From Zelonia costaricensis (lineage: Eukaryota; Euglenozoa; Kinetoplastea; Trypanosomatida; Trypanosomatidae), in assembly GCA_030849075.1 (NCBI GenBank), contig JASAOO010002873.1, forward strand, positions 1 through 12,055: a stretch of 12,055 nt of DNA. Reading direction: 5' to 3'. Numbering within the stretch: the stretch's first letter is position 1; every line of letters starts with the position of its first letter. The notes under the pieces are model-generated. The model was not told the DNA's origin, made no database searches, and worked only from the letters and a program-made list of their open reading frames with translations. This document shows positions 8,549 through 12,055 of this stretch, in pieces. Made by a program: the position numbers and the translations under genes.

Positions 8549-8568
8549 GGGGTGGGGTTGGGGTTGGG
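8549..8568 (+). other. G-quadruplex motif
   Basis: The tracts are GGGG-T-GGGG-TT-GGGG-TT-GGG on the + strand. The motif lies in the ATG-free region upstream of the surface-protein gene, on the template strand. A weaker three-tract version occurs at 8662-8677. Confidence 0.6.
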
Positions 8569-8817
8569 AAGAAAGCAAGTGGACAGCGCAGAAATCCAGC
8601 AACCCTGGAAGCAGAGGCCGGGTTGGAGAGCGGGGTAGAGCCTCGAGCGAGTGAGTAGAGGTGGGGTGGGGTGGGGGATGCGGAGAAGGGACAGACGAGT
8701 CTGGTGGAGGAGAGCAGCACGGCCAAAGAGGGTTTGCAAGAGAGAGGGAAAAGAAGAAGCGAGGAAGGCTCTACAAACTCAGCGCTCACGCGGGCGGCAC
8801 GGAGGGTGACAACAACG

Positions 8818-8868
8818 CTAAAAACCAAAGAAGGAAGAAAAACGGGAGAGAGGAAAAGAGAACGGCGG
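8818..8868 (-). promoter_or_regulatory. Candidate trans-splice acceptor, strong pyrimidine tract
   Basis: The sense strand has roughly 50 bases of almost pure C/T without AG, ending in GGTTTTTAG (AG at the complement of 8818-8819). By sequence alone this is the best acceptor-like site upstream of the gene. It would give a 5' UTR of about 790 nt. Confidence 0.38.
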
Positions 8869-9919
8869 TGCTACGGTGGCCGGGCTTGCTCTGAGGGGGG
8901 CGGGGTGAAAGAGGGCTGGCGCGGCTACGCAACTGAGTGGGAGGCGCCGCTGAAGGCTCACGACGAGAAAAAAAACCAACAACAGCGAAGGCGTGCCGAA
9001 CAATAGAGAGAAAAGAAAAACGAGCGAAGCAGTCCTCGATCTCAACGGCTGGAAAAAAACAGGGGGGAGAGGCGGGGGAAGGAGTGGGTGAGCACAGCGA
9101 CTGCACCACTCACACAGGAATGCCAGCTAAGAATGGCGGCGGCCAAAGTCAGCAACTGCACACGCTAAAAGCACAGGCACGACAGTTACGAGAACACACC
9201 GCGGCAAGAGCGCACGCCGCAGGCACCGACAGGAAAGAGGAAGAGATGGGAAGGGGGCGCCAAGAGACGGGACGGAGTAGTCGTGCAAGCCGTGCGCGCA
9301 CGAGTCGAGACGGGTAACAGTCGTTTTTTTTTTTTCACGTCGCTGAAGCCCGGAAAGGGAAAACGAAGCCGAGCTGCTCGTCCAGGACTGACCCAACGCG
9401 ACACACGACGGGTGTGTCGTCAGCGTGAGGTCAGGAAGGGGGAAGTGTGATTCCTCGACGAGACAGCGTCGGTGTCCAAGCACTGACTTGGCGCAGACGG
9501 AGGGGGGGGGGAGGTCAGGGGGGCGAGGGGCGNCGTCTTCGGTATGTTGCGGCGCTTGTGTTGTTACTTTAAGAGACTGAAGGTGTGTGCGCGTGGCGCG
9601 TTTCAGGCTCAACGATCGAGCGAGTGGCGTGCGGGGAAAGGGGGGGGGCGGGGGCAAAATGGCTTTGTGTGGCAAGTTCAGACAAGAGAGACGCAAAGAA
9701 AAAGAAGTGTGGGAAACAACAGCAACAAAAAAAGGAGTGTGCCTGTGTCTGCGTTTGTGTGTGTATGACGCAGGGACGGGGTCGGGTGGGTCGGTAGGGG
9801 GCAAGAGAGGCTGGGGACACGTCAGAGAAACAGTGACGAACACCAGAAGAAGGAGAGCCACCAACAGAGCGCACACACAAATGCAAAATAGAAGGAGAAA
9901 AGAGGAGCACTGGATTTGT

Positions 9920-10020
9920 CTATCGGGCAGGAGGGAAGTCGTCGGCGGGTGCGTTAGAAGACGGGAGTTTTAGAGATGAAAGGAAGCGGAAAAAATGAAA
10001 CAGCGAGGCACGGAAAGGCA
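9920..10020 (-). promoter_or_regulatory. Candidate trans-splice acceptor at the edge of the ATG desert
   Basis: About 100 bases without AG on the sense strand, including TTTCATTTTTTCCGCTTCC-type tracts, end at GATAG (AG at the complement of 9920-9921). The site lies just inside the desert boundary at 10085. It would give a leader of about 1.9 kb, which is long for this group. Confidence 0.25.
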
Positions 10021-10084
10021 GCTTTAGAGGAAGAGGAGAGGTGATACGCAGGGCGTTGTCTGAGCACGCAGTGCGAAATGGAAG

Positions 10085-11577
10085 CATGCGGGATTGTTCA
10101 GAAGCCAGATCGTGCGCCAGGGCGTTGGGTGGCGACGGTAGAGAGTGGTGAGGTCGATGCCCGTTGTGAGAAAGGTGCAGTGCGGTCGATTAGTGGGACG
10201 TGGATGCGCAAACGGATGTGCGGGATGAGGAGGGGGGAGGCGGAAGATGAATGGGAGCCGTGAAAGAGAGTACCCATTGCCAGAAGCAAACAGCGTAGTT
10301 TTGCTGATCTCACCATCGTGCACGCGTGCCTAAGACCTCCTCCCATTAGAGGTGGAGGAAGTGAGCGACGATGCCCAGCGAGTGGAGGAGAGAGCGGGCC
10401 GTCCCCCAGCTTCGTAGTGGGCGGGGTAGAGGGCGAAAAAAGCAGCCCCACTCCAGCCTTGTGCTGTGGCAGGTGCCGTGCACCATGACAGATCTCGCCC
10501 GTGCGTCATGATGGAAGCGGGAACTGAGGAAGAAGTGGGGGGGGATGCCCTACCTGCGTGCAGACAGCTGCTAATGCGAGTGCAAGTCTTGTGCTCCAGG
10601 TGGCGAGGCTGTGCACTGACACGGTCGCAGGTGTCCCTTCGGAGACCCTTCTCTCTCTGTGCGAACTGCATCTGTCGTTTTTTTTTTGCACTACAGTTAG
10701 ATTTCATGGAGCTGCTTGCTTATCATAAGGGATTACACTTTTCGGTACTCTCTCACACACAGACACAAAGAAGAAGACAGTGACAAAAGTTGAAGAAATC
10801 GTGTCCGTGCGCCTCTTGTGGCCTGACGTCGCCCGCTGTCAGAGGAGCTGGAAATGGCGAAAAAGAAAAGAATGGAAGGCAGAAACGAGAATTTACCAAT
10901 AATGGCGACTCAGGAACACACCGTCGTCAGCGCGAGCACGTCGTCTTGTGCGATGCGGCAGTTTTTTTTTTTTTACCGGGGTGAGGAAGGGCCCTAAAGG
11001 GAGCAGCACTGCCGCGTTGGACGGCGCGCACCGCGCGTTGTTCGACCTCGCCGTGCACGCAGGCACACCAAAGGCGGCCAGAGCAACTCCCCGCACGCGA
11101 CTGAGGAGAGCAATAAAAAGAAGCGAGAATCGATGATCAGCGGGGGGGGGGGGGGAGGGGGAGGGTGTTAGAGGAAGGCCCAAAGGGGGTTCATAGACGT
11201 GTTGCCGAGCGAGGGAAACTGGAAGCGCAGGAGTGGGGAGAAAGAGAGACAGTGGCGCCTGCGCGAACACGCACGCAAGGCGGCGCTAAACGCTCCCCTC
11301 AGCGAGCAGAACCACCACGGTGGTGCAGGCAGCAGCAAAGTGCGAGGTGAGGGAGAAGTGGTGGTGGCGGTGAGGAGATGGGGTGGGGTGGGTTGGAGGC
11401 TGTTCTCCTCTCACAAGTTCAAGCCGACGAGAACACCACCATCGCTCCAAATCTCCGTTCATGCCTGCCACGCGAGTATAGTGAAGAGAGCATCCGCGTG
11501 CTGCCGTGCCGCTTTCGCTCTTATCAGCAGCACGCGCTTCAGCGCCGCAACAAGCTTCACCATGAACACGGTGCTCC
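10085..11577 (-). other. Probable 3' UTR of the partial upstream paralogue and spacer
   Basis: About 1.5 kb follow the TGA stop at 11578. No credible coding region was seen. Sense ATGs occur about 13 times, a normal density. The sense strand carries an A13 run (complement of 10962-10974), an A10 run (complement of 10678-10687) and a C14 run (complement of 11142-11155). The segment at about 10313-10687 differs in composition and is listed separately. Confidence 0.45.
10313..10687 (-). mobile_element. Possible degenerate SIDER-type retroposon in a 3' UTR
   Basis: This stretch of about 370 bases is more balanced in composition than the purine/pyrimidine-skewed flanks and resembles, from memory, the short degenerate retroposons (SIDERs) common in Leishmania 3' UTRs. 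It contains a short inverted pair (CCTCCTCCCATT / AGAGGTGGAGG near 10336-10360). I could not identify the 79-bp signature, and the A10/T10 run at 10678-10687 is at the wrong end for a poly-A tail if the element is on the minus strand. The call is tentative; unique UTR sequence is the alternative. Confidence 0.28.
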
Positions 11578-12055
11578 TCAATGTGTGCGACCGACACCGA
11601 CGCTGTCGTAATGGTTGAGTGGGGGTCCGTTGGGGTTCATCTCCACACTACCGTGCTCGAAGAACAGTTCTCGCTGCCGGTACTTCTTGGCCACGAGGTC
11701 AAACCGGCACCGGAGTACGATGAGAACCACCACCGCGGCCGCAAATAGGACGGCAAAAATAACGGCGAACGCGACGGCCGCCTTGTAGCCGCCCGTGTTG
11801 ATCTTCTCGATCACTGTCGCCGTCTCCTCCTCGACCGTGGCATTCAGCTGGGCAGTGTTGAAACCCTGAACGGCACCAGAAAACAGCACGAGGTTGCCCA
11901 CGTACCGCATCGGTGTCATCATCCCCATGTAGCACACCTGCACCTCCACGAAAACCGGGTAGCTACCAGGGCGCGTGCCGACAGCGACGGTGAGCGTGGC
12001 CGTGAGGCTGGTCTTGTCGACGGCGGTGGGGGCGAGGGTGACGGCGCTGCGCTGC
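11578..12055 (-). CDS. C-terminal part of a paralogous type I surface protein (5' end outside window)
   Basis: This partial reading frame is open to the right edge of the window; 158 codons are visible before TGA. It is the tandem paralogue of the gene at 5627-8029. It starts inside the last IPT/TIG-like domain (TAVDKTSLTATLTVA, then VQVCYMGMMTPMRYVGN) and is almost identical there. It then changes to an unrelated juxtamembrane stalk rich in Thr and Glu. The transmembrane helix (visible residues about 92-114) shares the FAVIFAVLF core with the paralogue. The cytoplasmic tail of about 44 residues (RCRFDLVAKKY... ending GVGRTH) has no clear similarity to the other gene's tail. By analogy the missing N-terminal part should carry a signal peptide and one or more modules. 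Function is unknown. Confidence 0.9.
   Translation of the reverse strand, partial: QRSAVTLAPTAVDKTSLTATLTVAVGTRPGSYPVFVEVQVCYMGMMTPMRYVGNLVLFSGAVQGFNTAQLNATVEEETATVIEKINTGGYKAAVAFAVIFAVLFAAAVVVLIVLRCRFDLVAKKYRQRELFFEHGSVEMNPNGPPLNHYDSVGVGRTH
11885..12055 (-). repeat. Block shared between paralogues (matches 5931-6101)
   Basis: These 171 bases match 5931-6101 with only two differences seen by eye (a C/T in the GTT/ATT codon and an A/G in the GTC/GCC codon). The match runs off the window edge, so the full shared block is probably longer. Identity ends abruptly at 11885/5931, just after the codons for NLVL, where the two genes diverge into different stalk sequences. Confidence 0.93.

Larger units (their letters stand above)
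8030..10084 (-). promoter_or_regulatory. 2055-base sense-ATG desert, possible very long 5' leader of the surface-protein gene
   Basis: No ATG exists on the sense strand (no CAT on +) in this whole stretch, checked line by line including line junctions. The antisense strand carries about 15. No minus-strand protein gene with a normal start can therefore begin here, and the + strand shows only low-complexity frames. Long pyrimidine tracts ending in AG recur (AG at complements of 9921-9920, 9811-9810, 9664-9663, 8819-8818 and 8297-8296). The pattern suggests an untranslated leader, possibly with alternative trans-splicing. A non-coding RNA is another possibility. Confidence 0.45.

Noticed and set aside
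8549..8568. GGGGTT-like tracts as telomeric repeat
   Set aside because: Trypanosomatid telomeres use TTAGGG units; this short tract lacks that unit and is internal between genes.
9127..9876. 249-codon minus-strand frame with a hydrophobic start
   Set aside because: It begins at GTG, since no ATG exists in this region, contains the ambiguous base at 9533, and is a Pro/Ser/Leu low-complexity product of pyrimidine-rich DNA.
10330..10707. 125-codon minus-strand frame starting with ATG
   Set aside because: No recognisable domain, and it overlaps the possible retroposon segment. The composition is not like the GC-rich coding style of the real genes.

Overview
The window looks like nuclear DNA from a trypanosomatid of the Leishmania/Leptomonas/Crithidia type. 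Three intronless protein genes lie head to tail on the minus strand. The gaps between them are long, pyrimidine-rich on the sense strand, and full of homopolymers and dinucleotide repeats. Coding DNA is GC-rich, and tracts that look like trans-splice acceptors lie upstream of the starts. No bacterial-type promoters, operons, tRNAs, rRNAs or CRISPR arrays were seen. The organism is inferred from this style and from the protein families; species was not determined.

In transcription order (right to left): (1) 12055-11578 is the C-terminal end of a type I membrane protein that runs off the right edge. (2) 11577-8030 is a 3.5 kb gap. Its first part (to about 10085) is probably the 3' UTR of that gene and contains a segment that may be a degenerate SIDER-type retroposon. 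The remaining 2055 bases contain no sense-strand ATG at all. (3) 8029-5627 encodes an 800-residue surface protein related to gene 1. It has a signal peptide, two copies of a Cys-containing, IPT/TIG-like beta-sandwich module, one transmembrane helix and a short tail. (4) 5626-3803 is a second gap; its last 635 bases are also ATG-free. (5) 3802-1295 encodes an 835-residue Pumilio/PUF RNA-binding protein with eight recognisable repeats. (6) 1294-1 is downstream sequence with no recognisable gene.

The two surface-protein genes form a tandem paralogous pair that shares almost identical ectodomain DNA but has different stalk, membrane and tail sequences. The PUF gene is unrelated to them and is presumably only co-transcribed in the same polycistronic unit. 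Its base-reading residues match the classical Pumilio code, so a UGUAUAUA-type RNA target can be predicted. The strongest unexplained signals are the long sense-strand ATG deserts before both complete genes. They suggest unusually long, upstream-ATG-free 5' leaders, and they mark likely 3' UTR / 5' UTR boundaries.
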